From Deltaproteobacteria bacterium (GTDB lineage: Bacteria > JADJOY01): 64,000 nt of DNA. Shown here piece by piece: positions 1 through 8,174 of the stretch (within the stretch, counting starts at the first letter, position 1; each line of letters starts with the position of its first letter). The DNA lies in contig JADJOY010000020.1 of NCBI GenBank assembly GCA_016713535.1, positions 216,769 through 280,768 of the forward strand, in the 5' to 3' direction. The notes under the pieces were generated by a model, which saw nothing but the letters and a program-made list of their open reading frames with translations, made no database searches and was not told the DNA's origin. The translations under genes were made by a program, and so were the position numbers.

Positions 1-505
1 AGCCGGTGAACTGCTCGGCGACGGGGTTCACGAACGTGAGGCGCCCGTGCACGTCGGTGGCGAGCACCGCGTCGCCGATGCTCATGAGCGTGGTCGCGAG
101 CCACCGCTCCATGCCGCGGAGCTTCTGGTCCTCACGATGGCGGTAGAGCGAGGTCTCGATGGTGGCCGCGAGCTCGCGCCCCTCGAACGGCTTGACCAGA
201 TAGCCGTAAGGCGAGCTGGCGCACGCGCGCTCGAGGGTCGCGGGATCCGCATGCGACGTGAGGAACACGATCGGCACCTCGAGCGTCTCGCGGATGCGCC
301 GCGCGGCTTCGGTCCCGTCGAGGCTCCCTCGCAGCTTCACGTCCATCAGGATGAGATCGGGTCCACGCTCCCGGGCGTCGCGGATCGCGTCCTCCCCCGA
401 GATCGCCACCCCCGCGACTCGGTAGCCGAGGTCCACGAGGTGGTCCTCGATGTCAGCGGCGATGAGCCGCTCGTCCTCGACGATCAGGATCCGTTCACCG
501 GCCAT
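1..505 (-). CDS. Response regulator receiver + PAS protein (partial)
   Basis: Reading from ATG at 505 and running off the window edge, the protein has an N-terminal CheY-like receiver (about residues 5-118). The acidic pair E10-D11, the phospho-acceptor Asp near residue 55 in LILMDVKLRG, and the conserved Lys in YGYLVKPFEG are all visible. A PAS domain then begins (IGDAVLATDVHGRLTFVNP). No output domain is seen before the window ends, so a kinase, GGDEF or other effector may follow. The start overlaps the stop of the upstream histidine kinase by 11 bases, which suggests coupled expression as a two-component pair. The receiver identity is secure; the full architecture is unknown. Confidence 0.85.
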   Translation of the reverse strand, partial: MAGERILIVEDERLIAADIEDHLVDLGYRVAGVAISGEDAIRDARERGPDLILMDVKLRGSLDGTEAARRIRETLEVPIVFLTSHADPATLERACASSPYGYLVKPFEGRELAATIETSLYRHREDQKLRGMERWLATTLMSIGDAVLATDVHGRLTFVNPVAEQFTG

Positions 506-1940
506 GGAGGTCCTCCCCCGAGGTGGAGGGCTCGACCGTGAAGCTCACGTCGAAGCGCGTGCCTCCTTCGCGAGACATCGACATCGTGGCGCCGAGCTGC
601 TCGAGCATGTATCCGACCAGGCGAAGGCCGAGCGACGAGCCCGCGTCGGGCGCGAACCCCTCCGGGACACCGATACCGTCGTCGGCGACGGTCAGCACCC
701 GCCGATCGGCCGCGGGCGCGCGCAACGAGATCGTGAGCTGCCCCGCGGGCACGTTCGCGAAGGCGTGCTTGAAGCCGTTCGACACCAGCTCGTTCACGAT
801 CAGCCCGAGCGGAAGCGCGACATCGGGCGTCAGCCACACCCGGTCGGCGCTCACCTCCGCGTGGACGTTGGGCGCGAGCGGCGCGTAGGTGTGCGCCACC
901 AGCGACACCAGGCTCTTCAGGTAATCCCCGGCGGGGATCTGCGCGACGTTGGGCGACTGGTAGAGCTTCTGGTGGATCAGCGCCATCGCGCGCACCCGGT
1001 CCTGGGCCTCCTGGAACACCGCCAGCAGCCGTGGGTCGTCGAGCTTGCGGGACTGGAGCTTGAGCAGGCTCGAGACGAGCTGGAGATTGTTCTTGACCCG
1101 GTGGTGGATCTCCTTGAGCAGCGTCTCCTTCTCGGCGAGGGAGGCGCGGAGCTGGTGCTCGGCCTGCTTGCGCTGCGTGATGTCGATGACCGCCGCCAGC
1201 ACGAAGAACCCATCCGCCGTCTGGATCGGGTTGAGTCCGATCTCGACCGGCAGCTCGGTGCCGTCCTTGCGGACGCCGAAGAGGTCACGGCCGCCCCCCA
1301 TGGGACGGGTGCTGGGAGAGCGGAAGAACGACGCGCGCTGCGTCGGATGACCGTCGCGGAAGCGGGCCGGCACGAGGGTCTCGATCGGCTGGCCGAGGAG
1401 GTCCTCGCGCGCCCAGCCGAACACCCGCTCGACCTGCGAGTTCACCATCGCGATGCGGCCGTCGGCGCTCACCAGGATCATCACGTTGGGCGCCGCCTCG
1501 ACGGCGAGTGCGAGGCGCTCGGCGGCGCGCTTGCGCTCGGTGATGTCGACCACCGAGGCCAGGACGGCGGGCCCCTCGCGCAGCACCAGCGGCGTGAGGG
1601 TGATCTCGACGGGAAGCTCGCTGCCGTCGCGCCGCATCGCGAAGAGGTCGCGCCCCGCGCCCATCGGACGAACCTCGGGGGTCGCGAAGAACACCGTACG
1701 GCGCGCCACGTGCTCGGCGCGAATGCGGCGCGGGATCAGGACCTCGACCGGCTGGCCGACCAGCTCGTCGCGCCTCCAGCCGAAGAGCCGCTCGGTCTGC
1801 GTGTTCACGAGCGTGATCGCGCCCTCCTCCGACACCACCAGCATCGAGCTCGGCGCCGCCTCGAAGACGGTGCGGAAGAGCTCGTGCGGTATGTCGCGCG
1901 AGCTCGACGGCAGGTCGACATCGAGCGTGTTGGCTTGCAT
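495..1940 (-). CDS. PAS-PAS sensor histidine kinase (HisKA_2 type)
   Basis: This is a soluble sensor kinase of about 481 residues with no obvious membrane segment. Two PAS domains lie in tandem (roughly residues 20-140 and 145-265); both contain the repeated pattern ERxFGWxRxELxGQPxExL and 'VNxQxERxF'. They are followed by a HisKA_2-type dimerisation/phospho-acceptor helix (EIHHRVKNNLQLVSSLLKLQ) and an HATPase domain with an N-box (LIVNELVSNGFKHAF) and a G-box (DDGIGVPEGF). The HHRVKNNLQ type often works with stand-alone receivers, which fits the overlapping receiver gene downstream. The start is ATG at 1940; an in-frame GTG lies immediately upstream. A cytoplasmic ligand or redox/light input is likely, but its nature cannot be read from the sequence. 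Confidence 0.88.
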   Translation of the reverse strand: MQANTLDVDLPSSSRDIPHELFRTVFEAAPSSMLVVSEEGAITLVNTQTERLFGWRRDELVGQPVEVLIPRRIRAEHVARRTVFFATPEVRPMGAGRDLFAMRRDGSELPVEITLTPLVLREGPAVLASVVDITERKRAAERLALAVEAAPNVMILVSADGRIAMVNSQVERVFGWAREDLLGQPIETLVPARFRDGHPTQRASFFRSPSTRPMGGGRDLFGVRKDGTELPVEIGLNPIQTADGFFVLAAVIDITQRKQAEHQLRASLAEKETLLKEIHHRVKNNLQLVSSLLKLQSRKLDDPRLLAVFQEAQDRVRAMALIHQKLYQSPNVAQIPAGDYLKSLVSLVAHTYAPLAPNVHAEVSADRVWLTPDVALPLGLIVNELVSNGFKHAFANVPAGQLTISLRAPAADRRVLTVADDGIGVPEGFAPDAGSSLGLRLVGYMLEQLGATMSMSREGGTRFDVSFTVEPSTSGEDLHGR

Positions 1941-2182
1941 CACCAGCAGGGTCTAACCTGACTTGGCCGCGCGACGACGAAGTTCGATCGAGCTGTACTG
2001 CGCGGTCCGAGCCGTTGGGCGGGTACGCGCCCCGCCGCAGGGGCCTCGCCACCTCGCTTTCCTGCGGCGCATTCGGGGATGCGGGGAGCGGCGAGATCGG
2101 GACGAGGAGCCGATAGGGGAATCCCCGCTGGTGCGGGCAACCCCGGCTCGTGGCCTGTTCACGCCATGGAGCCGGTGAGGCG

Positions 2183-4240
2183 CTACCGTTCGCCGGCGGA
2201 CTCCACGGGCGCCTCGACGGTGCCGTCGAGGGCCGCGATCGTGACGATCGGCAAGCCGTCGGCTCGAGCGCCGGTGAGGCGCTCGACGACCGCCGGATCG
2301 GCGCGCCTGTAGCGAATCGCGACGTGTAGTCGCAGCGGAGAACCGCCGGGCGTGGTCGCACGCGGCAGCGGAAGGTCGATCGCGAGGTCGCCGAGCGCCG
2401 GCACCCGGCCGCCATCGGCGACTGACGCGACCGCCCACAGGCGGTGATCGTCGATGGTCGCGCCGTGCGAGTCGGTGAAGCGATGGCCGAGGCGAGGCGC
2501 GCCGTCGGGGCCGTCGCTCCCCACGTCGAGCAACGTCGCCCCCGCCGCATCCTCGACCCGCGCCGCGAGCCACACCTGCACCAGGTCCGTGGGCGCGTTG
2601 GGGAACGAGTGGCCGATCCTCCCCGGGCTGCGGATGCTCACGCGCAGCACCGGCTCCGGCCCGGGTGCCAGGCTCGCGGCGAGGTCGACGAGCCCGCTCT
2701 CCAGGAACTCGCGAGTCGCGCGCTCCTCGGGCTCACCGCCCGCGAACCGCGCGACGTACGTGCTGGCCGCGCGAAACCGGTGGTCGGGGGTGAGATAGGC
2801 CTCCCCCTCCACCCGCCGCGGCATGTGGCAGGTGGCGCACGTCTTGCCGTGCAGGCCCTCGCGCGCATCCTGCCAGCTCGTGAACTGGTCCTGCAGCACC
2901 TCGGCGAGACGCCCCTCGGTAGGGGGCGCGAGCGTCTGGACGTGGCACGGGCCACAGGTCGCCGCGCCGCGGCTCGCGGCGAAGCTCTCGCGATGAGTGG
3001 TGACGCGCGCCGCCACCAGCACGTTCGCCTCGGTGAAGAAGATCGACGATTTCCGAACCGCCTGCGCGGTGGGGCCGGCACGCTCGCCGAGGGTCACGAA
3101 AGGCCGGCTCGAGATCGGCGTCACGGCGAACACGCCGTCGCCTGCGCGGGGATCGGCCGCCATGTGGTGGCAGCTCACGCAGTGCACGCCCGCGCGATAG
3201 CCGTCGCTCGCGAGGACCGAAGCCAGCGGGACCAGCGCCGGATCCGGGGCGTGAGGCGCGTGACAGCGCAGGCACGCCACGATCGCGCCGGGTCCGCGCT
3301 CGCGGGCGAGGTTCTCGACCAGCGCGGTGAAGAGCGGGTTGGCGGCGGCGTGAGCGTGCGCCGAGACCTTCCAGCCCTCCGACACGCTCGCGTGACAGCC
3401 CACGCACGCCTCCGGCAGCGCTCGGTGGAAACCCGCATCCACCGCCACCACGAGGCCGGTGTCGACGGCGGGCGGCTCGAGGCCGCGTTGGCGCACCTCG
3501 ATCCACCCCGCCGCGCAGGCCACGAGCACCGTGAACACCGGCAACGTCACGCGCGTCAGCGGCTGCCGCCAGCGGTGAACGGCGCGCGGATCCGCGTCCG
3601 GCGCAGAGCCCCGCCGAGCCCGGCGCGCGATCACCACGTGCAGCGCCGCCGCCGCGAACACCGCCACCGCGAGCTCCCGATGGAGGCGCCACTGGCGCTC
3701 GCCCGCGAGCCCGCCTTGCATGGTGAGGCCGCTCACCGCCACCACCAGCATCGCGAGCAAGAGGACCACTCCGCTCACGAAGCCGTTGCGGGCGAAGCTG
3801 CGCCAGCGCCCGAGGAGCGCCGCGAGCACCCACGCCAGCGCCAGCCCGAACGCGACGCTGAAGGCGCGATCCAGGAAGAGCCGCACCGTGCCGGGCATCG
3901 AGACCTGGCTGGTCGCGAGGAAGACGAGCGCCACGGCCGCACCGATCAGCGGCGCCTTGGGCACGCGCCGCACGGCCGGCGCGGCGCCACCGAACACCCG
4001 CAGCAGGTGGACGCCGACGTAGAGCACGCCTGCCACGACGAGGGCGCTACCGGCATGGGCGTGGGCGAGCTGGACGAGCTGGACCGTGGCGCCGGGCGCG
4101 TCCCACGGGATGGTGCCGAACCCGGTCACGACCTGGAACGCCACCAGCGCCACCACCACGCCGCGCAGGCGCTCCTCGGCGGCGGTGAGCCGCGCGACGC
4201 GCGACGCCCGCGCGGCGGCGGGTGGAACGGGCGCCGTCAC
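2183..4240 (-). CDS. Membrane-anchored pentaheme cytochrome c with b561-like N-terminal domain
   Basis: The protein is about 685 residues. The N-terminal ~270 residues hold six or seven hydrophobic helices with conserved-looking His residues (e.g. LAHAHAGSALVVAGVLYVGVH, WRLHRELAVAVF), resembling a cytochrome b561/NapC-like quinol-side module. The periplasmic part has five CXXCH haem c motifs: CVGCH, CLRCH, CVSCH, CGPCH and CATCH. A C-terminal beta-rich segment without haem motifs follows. The likely role is electron transfer from the quinone pool to periplasmic acceptors. The start is GTG at 4240, overlapping the stop of the preceding gene as GTGA, so the two are probably translated together. 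The fusion to a b-type membrane domain is the unusual feature; the acceptor is unknown. Confidence 0.8.
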   Translation of the reverse strand: MTAPVPPAAARASRVARLTAAEERLRGVVVALVAFQVVTGFGTIPWDAPGATVQLVQLAHAHAGSALVVAGVLYVGVHLLRVFGGAAPAVRRVPKAPLIGAAVALVFLATSQVSMPGTVRLFLDRAFSVAFGLALAWVLAALLGRWRSFARNGFVSGVVLLLAMLVVAVSGLTMQGGLAGERQWRLHRELAVAVFAAAALHVVIARRARRGSAPDADPRAVHRWRQPLTRVTLPVFTVLVACAAGWIEVRQRGLEPPAVDTGLVVAVDAGFHRALPEACVGCHASVSEGWKVSAHAHAAANPLFTALVENLARERGPGAIVACLRCHAPHAPDPALVPLASVLASDGYRAGVHCVSCHHMAADPRAGDGVFAVTPISSRPFVTLGERAGPTAQAVRKSSIFFTEANVLVAARVTTHRESFAASRGAATCGPCHVQTLAPPTEGRLAEVLQDQFTSWQDAREGLHGKTCATCHMPRRVEGEAYLTPDHRFRAASTYVARFAGGEPEERATREFLESGLVDLAASLAPGPEPVLRVSIRSPGRIGHSFPNAPTDLVQVWLAARVEDAAGATLLDVGSDGPDGAPRLGHRFTDSHGATIDDHRLWAVASVADGGRVPALGDLAIDLPLPRATTPGGSPLRLHVAIRYRRADPAVVERLTGARADGLPIVTIAALDGTVEAPVESAGER

Positions 4241-4911
4241 GGTGCGACGGGAAAGCCGCGCTCGAAACGCTCGACGAGCTCGGCGGTGCGGCCACGCTCG
4301 CGCCACGCGGCGGCCCCTCCGAACGCGGCGGCGCCGAGCTCGTCGTAGAGCGCGAGCATCCGCTTCCAGGTCGCGGGGCGCAGCCGCGACGGCTCGAGCG
4401 TGAGCGCCGGATCGAGCTCGACGGGGCGGAATGGGTCGAGCGGCGCTCCGGCGAAGAGATCGGCGAGGGTGTCGCGCGCGGCGACCAGCTCGCGCGGCAC
4501 GTCCGTGAAGCCCGAGGGATTCGGCGTGCCGCTCTCGGCCGCGCTCGCGACCTTGGACTCCGCGGTGGCGAACATCGCGTGCACCCAGCGCAGCACGTCG
4601 AGGTGCCCGTGGCGGACGTGGGCGTAGTTCTCGAGGAGCCCCTCGACGAAACACACCAGCGAGATCGTCGCCTCGAAGAGCGACGGCTCCGGTGGCGCCG
4701 GCTGCGTCCACGAGCGCGGCGCGCCTCCCGCCCGCGGGTAGAGCTTGCGATTGAGGGCGTGCTGGCGCTTCACGGCCTCGCACGCCGCCTCGAACGCGTC
4801 GCACCACCGCTCCTCGAGCGGACGAGCCAGATCGGCGTTCGCGCGCGGCGCGAGCGCGAAATGCGCGATGGCCGCGCCCGGTGGGGGCTTGCGAACGCCG
4901 TCGAAGCTCAT
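4237..4911 (-). CDS. Hypothetical protein translationally coupled to the multiheme cytochrome
   Basis: The protein is about 224 residues, starting at ATG 4911 (MSFDGVRKPPPG). It is soluble and largely alpha-helical in composition, with a Trp/Tyr-rich central part (VHAMFATAESKVASAAESG) and no signal peptide, Cys motif or membrane helix. I do not recognise the family. Its stop overlaps the GTG start of the pentaheme cytochrome gene, so a role in maturation or in the same redox pathway is a fair inference but nothing more. The gene begins just beside the 177-bp tandem repeat array, so its promoter must lie inside or next to that array. Confidence 0.6.
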   Translation of the reverse strand: MSFDGVRKPPPGAAIAHFALAPRANADLARPLEERWCDAFEAACEAVKRQHALNRKLYPRAGGAPRSWTQPAPPEPSLFEATISLVCFVEGLLENYAHVRHGHLDVLRWVHAMFATAESKVASAAESGTPNPSGFTDVPRELVAARDTLADLFAGAPLDPFRPVELDPALTLEPSRLRPATWKRMLALYDELGAAAFGGAAAWRERGRTAELVERFERGFPVAP

Positions 4912-4929
4912 GTGTCCCAAGCTACCGCA

Positions 4930-5825
4930 CCGCGCCGGGCACGCGAACGAGGATCGGCGCCGCAGGCGCGCCTTCCGGGCCCAGATCCGCCCCCCTGGAG
5001 CGCGCCCGCTTCGTCGGGCGCCAGCGGTCGAGCGGGAGCGAACGGGGATCGAGGCGATCGGCGACGCCCGCGCCACGTCGTAGCGCCGGGCACGCAACGC
5101 GTTCCCCCTCCCGCACGACCCGCGAACGAGGATCGGCGCCGCAGGCGCGCCTTCCAGACCCGGATCCGCCCCCTGGAGCGCGCCGCTCCGTCGGGCGCCA
5201 GCGGTCGAGCGGGAGCGAACGGGGACCGAAGCGATCGGCGACGCCGGCGCCACGTCGTATCGCCGGGCACGCAACGCGTACCCCTCCCGGACGACCCGCG
5301 AACGAGGATCGGCGCCGCAGGCGCGCCTTCCGGGCCCGGATCCGCCCCCTGGAGCGCGCCCGCTTCGTCGGGCGCCAGCGGTCGAGCGGGAGCGAACGGG
5401 GACCGAAGCGATCGGCGACGCCGGCGCCTCGTCGTATCGCCGGGCACGCAACGCGTGCCCCTCCCGCACGACCCGCGAACGAGGATCGGCGCCGCAGGCG
5501 CGCCTTCCAGACCCGGATCCGCCCCCCCTTGAGCACGCCCGCCCCGTCGGGCGCCAGCGGTCGAGCGGGAGCGAACGGGGACCGAAGCGATCGGCGACGC
5601 CGGCGCCACGTCGTATCGCCGGGCACGCAACGCGTACCCCTCCCGGACGACCCGCGAACGAGGATCGGCGCCGCAGGCGCGCCTTCCGGGCCCGGATCCG
5701 CCCCCCTGGAGCGCGCCCGCTTCGTCGGGCGCCAGCGGTCGAGCGGGAGCGAACGGGGACCGAAGCGATCGGCGACGCCGGCGCCACGTCGTATCGCCGG
5801 GCACGCAACGCGTGCCCCTCCCCCG
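4930..5825. repeat. Tandem array of five ~177-bp GC hairpin repeat units
   Basis: The core GGATCGGCGCCGCAGGCG starts at about 4951, 5130, 5306, 5483 and 5662, giving a period of 176-179 bp with only a few substitutions per copy. Each unit contains at least three imperfect palindromes: GGCGCCGCAGGCGCGCC; GCGCCCG(CTTCGT)CGGGCGC; and GGGCACGC(AAC)GCGTGCCC. All six frames are open here, but this reflects GC content and repetition. No start, codon bias or domain supports a protein. The same modules recur singly in other intergenic gaps of the window. Confidence 0.9.
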
Positions 5826-5892
5826 ATCGCGCCACGACCGGACTCGGCAACCGGCACGCGCCAGAGGTGCGCGGCGCGTTGCCGCGCCGGAT

Positions 5893-6079
5893 TTGGGGTG
5901 GAACAGCCGCGCGGTCAGCCGACGAGCCAACTCGCGATCCCGGCTCGGTCCACGAGAAGACTCGCCGAGCGGCCCGTCGCAGAGCGACGGCGGCGAGCAA
6001 GGCGAGCCGACTCGGGGGTGGGACCCGCGCGAATTCACTTCGCGCGGGCGGGGGGGGCTGGAATAGCCCCCCGCAGAGA
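5893..6079 (-). repeat. Stop-codon-abutting hairpin element (copy of the 145-bp family)
   Basis: Read on the minus strand it begins GTCTCTGCGGGGGGCT directly at the TAG stop of the epimerase gene. It then forms GGGGGGCTATTCCAGCCCCCC, the palindrome CCGCGCGAAGTGAATTCGCG, and a CGTCGCTCTGCGACG hairpin. The same ordered set follows the stop codon of the GspF gene at 37352 in the other orientation. The first hairpin may serve as a strong transcript end, but it lacks a U-tract. Confidence 0.75.
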
Positions 6080-6991
6080 CTACGCCCAGCGGAACGCTTC
6101 CATCGCCTGGACTTCGTCGATCTGGTGCTGGAAGCCGGTGGCGGCGCGGAACCGCGAGGCGTCGATCACCACCGCATGCTTGATGTGCTGCATCGCTCCC
6201 GGGGTGAGCTTCGGCAGGCCGAAACGGCCAAGCAACCGCCGGAAGATGGGCTCGGGCAGCGGCACCGCCGTGCGACCGGTCACCCGCACCACCAGCGACA
6301 GCGGCACCGGCTGCGGCCCGGCGACGTTGAACACGCCCGCCACCTTGCTCTTGGCGGCGAGTACGATCGCGCTCGTCACGTCCTGCTCGTGCATGAACTG
6401 GAACAGCGGATCGAAGCCCAGCACCATCGGCACCATCGGTCCCTTGAGGAAGGTGGCGAGGGTGCCGTGCTTGGCCGGGCCGAGCGTGTAGCACATGCGA
6501 AGCACCGTGGTGGTCATGTCGGGATAGCGCCACAGCGACGAGCCCGCGAACAGGTCGGCCGCCACCAGGTCGGTGAGCTCGGGGAACTTCGTGACCGCCA
6601 CCGGCGGCTCGTCTTCGGTGTGGTAGAGCGGCGAGTCGCCGCTCGCGCCGTAGAACGTGTGCCGTCCCACGAACACCACGTGCTTCACCTTGTAGCGGTG
6701 GCAGTGCTCGAAGACCTTGCGAGTGCCGTCGAGGTTGATGCGCTCGCGCTCCTCGGTGGGCGCCGTGAACTGCGTCAACGTGCCCATGTGCACGACCACG
6801 GCGGGCCGCGCGGTGCGGATCACGTCCTCGGCGGCTCGCTTGCGTACGTCGACGACGTGCACCTCGACTCCCGGAGGCGCGTCCGGCCACGGCCGCACGT
6901 CGATGCCGATCACCTTGTGACGCTCGGCAGCGAGGCGCGCCGCGACCATGCGCCCGAGGATCCCGGAGACGCCGGTGACCACCACCTTCAT
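6080..6991 (-). CDS. NAD-dependent epimerase/dehydratase (extended SDR)
   Basis: The protein is 303 residues and starts with the Rossmann signature TGVSGILG (TGxxGxxG) at residues 7-14. It has an acidic residue after beta-2 ([10 protein letters not shown]) and an Asp at the end of beta-3 (VVDVRK). The catalytic region shows [18 protein letters not shown]; the usual YxxxK is not clear, so activity is uncertain. Extended SDRs of this sort act on nucleotide sugars or on lipid/sterol substrates. The ATG overlaps the stop of the acyltransferase gene as ATGA, and the pairing points to lipid metabolism. The stop codon TAG abuts a dispersed hairpin element. Confidence 0.8.
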   Translation of the reverse strand: MKVVVTGVSGILGRMVAARLAAERHKVIGIDVRPWPDAPPGVEVHVVDVRKRAAEDVIRTARPAVVVHMGTLTQFTAPTEERERINLDGTRKVFEHCHRYKVKHVVFVGRHTFYGASGDSPLYHTEDEPPVAVTKFPELTDLVAADLFAGSSLWRYPDMTTTVLRMCYTLGPAKHGTLATFLKGPMVPMVLGFDPLFQFMHEQDVTSAIVLAAKSKVAGVFNVAGPQPVPLSLVVRVTGRTAVPLPEPIFRRLLGRFGLPKLTPGAMQHIKHAVVIDASRFRAATGFQHQIDEVQAMEAFRWA

Positions 6992-7968
6992 CGCGCACCC
7001 CGCGCCGCGGCGGCTCGCCGCGCTCCGCCCTTCCCCCGCGCCCCGCGGGCCGCCCTCGCGGCCGACCCGGGCGCGCTCGACGACGCGTCGTCGCAGAGGG
7101 GGCTCACGTAGTGGGCTCCGCTCGGCGCGCCGAACGCCGACCAGTCGACCGTGGAGCTGCGGTCGCCGGCCTTGCGCCGCGCCACGCCGAGCTCGATCAG
7201 CGCCGCCACCCGCGCCTTCACCTCGTCCACGTAGCCCTCGATCACGTGGTCGTCCTCGGCGCCGGTTCCGCGGAAGGTCATCGGCGGGCCGTAATAGACC
7301 TCGCACGGCTCGGGACGGGGCACGGGCAGCAGATACGGCGTGATCGGCACGTACGGCACACCGAGCAGGCGACCGAGGCGGTAGGCGTTGAAGATCGTCG
7401 GCATGACCTCGCCACCGCCGATGAACGCGAACGGGATGATCGGACTCTTGGTCTCGAGCGCGAGCCGCATGAAGCCGGTGCCGAAGCGCACCAGCGAGTG
7501 GCGCTCCTTGTAGAGCTTCGCCGTGCCGCGCGCCCCCTCGGGGAACACCATCAGCAGCCGGTCGTCGAGGAGCAGCCGGGTCGCGTGCTCGGGCAGGCCG
7601 GTGAGCTGGCCGAGGCGCAGCGTCCACTCGGAGGAAAACGGCATCTTGCCGAGGAACTTCTCCGCCATGCCCTGCGCGAGCCGCGGCGGCTCCTTCTCGA
7701 GGAAGATCGAAGCCAGAACCATCGCGCCGTCGATCGCGACGCCGCCCGAGTGATTCCCGATCAGCATGCCGCGACCGCGCGCCGGGACGTGCTCGACGCC
7801 GAACGCCTGGACCTTGAAGTAGCCGCGGTAGAACCACGCGAGCGCGGTGAAGAACTGCGCGAGGTGCTCCTGCGAGATGCCGTAGGGATCGTAGCCGAAG
7901 CGGTTGAAGGGCAGCTCGAGCCGGCGCACGCGCTCGCGGATCTCGGGGTCGATGGGGGGAAACGGCAA
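6988..7968 (-). CDS. PlsC/DGAT-like 1-acyl-glycerol acyltransferase family protein
   Basis: The protein is 326 residues. The acyltransferase block I reads GNHSGGVAIDG, an H-x6-D spacing instead of the classic H-x4-D but like the NHSGG(x)P(x)D form of diacylglycerol/phosphate acyltransferase-like proteins. Block III is FPEGARGTAK, and the later block is SPIIPFAFIGGGE. The N-terminal ~30 residues (RVRRLELPFNRFGYDPYG) match the same subfamily. The final ~35 residues are Ala/Arg/Gly-rich and basic, possibly a membrane-surface tail. The gene is coupled to the downstream epimerase by ATGA. A role in phospholipid, wax-ester or triacylglycerol synthesis is likely; the substrate is not readable. Confidence 0.82.
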   Translation of the reverse strand: MPFPPIDPEIRERVRRLELPFNRFGYDPYGISQEHLAQFFTALAWFYRGYFKVQAFGVEHVPARGRGMLIGNHSGGVAIDGAMVLASIFLEKEPPRLAQGMAEKFLGKMPFSSEWTLRLGQLTGLPEHATRLLLDDRLLMVFPEGARGTAKLYKERHSLVRFGTGFMRLALETKSPIIPFAFIGGGEVMPTIFNAYRLGRLLGVPYVPITPYLLPVPRPEPCEVYYGPPMTFRGTGAEDDHVIEGYVDEVKARVAALIELGVARRKAGDRSSTVDWSAFGAPSGAHYVSPLCDDASSSAPGSAARAARGARGKGGARRAAAARGAR

Positions 7969-8174
7969 GGTGTGAGCCCCTTCCGATGAGCCGCCGAGCC
8001 GGGCGGCCCGCGGCCCACGGATGATAGCAGAGCGGCTCCGGGCGCGATCGCGACGCGGCGCGACCTTCGCGCGGCCGCGAGCGAATGTCGGGGCTGCTCG
8101 ACGCGGCGGATGGAGGTATCGTCTGCCCGTTTCGTTCCAGGGCGTGGACCACGCCCGAAGGAGAGAGTCCCGAG

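Noticed and set aside
450-1961. 503-aa plus-strand ORF over the histidine kinase
   Set aside because: It is the antisense shadow of a clear PAS-PAS-HisKA_2 kinase; its translation is His/Arg-rich and matches no fold.
4930-5825. CRISPR-like array
   Set aside because: The unit is ~177 bp with no variable spacers and no cas genes nearby; it is a tandem repeat.
5893-6079. Classic rho-independent terminator of the epimerase gene
   Set aside because: The GGGGGGCTATTCCAGCCCCCC hairpin is strong but no U-tract follows, and the sequence belongs to a dispersed repeat; termination is possible but not shown.
4881-6491. Very long open frames across the 177-bp repeat array, both strands
   Set aside because: All frames are open because of extreme GC content and repetition. 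The translations are Arg/Ala/Gly repeats with no start, ribosome-binding site or domain.
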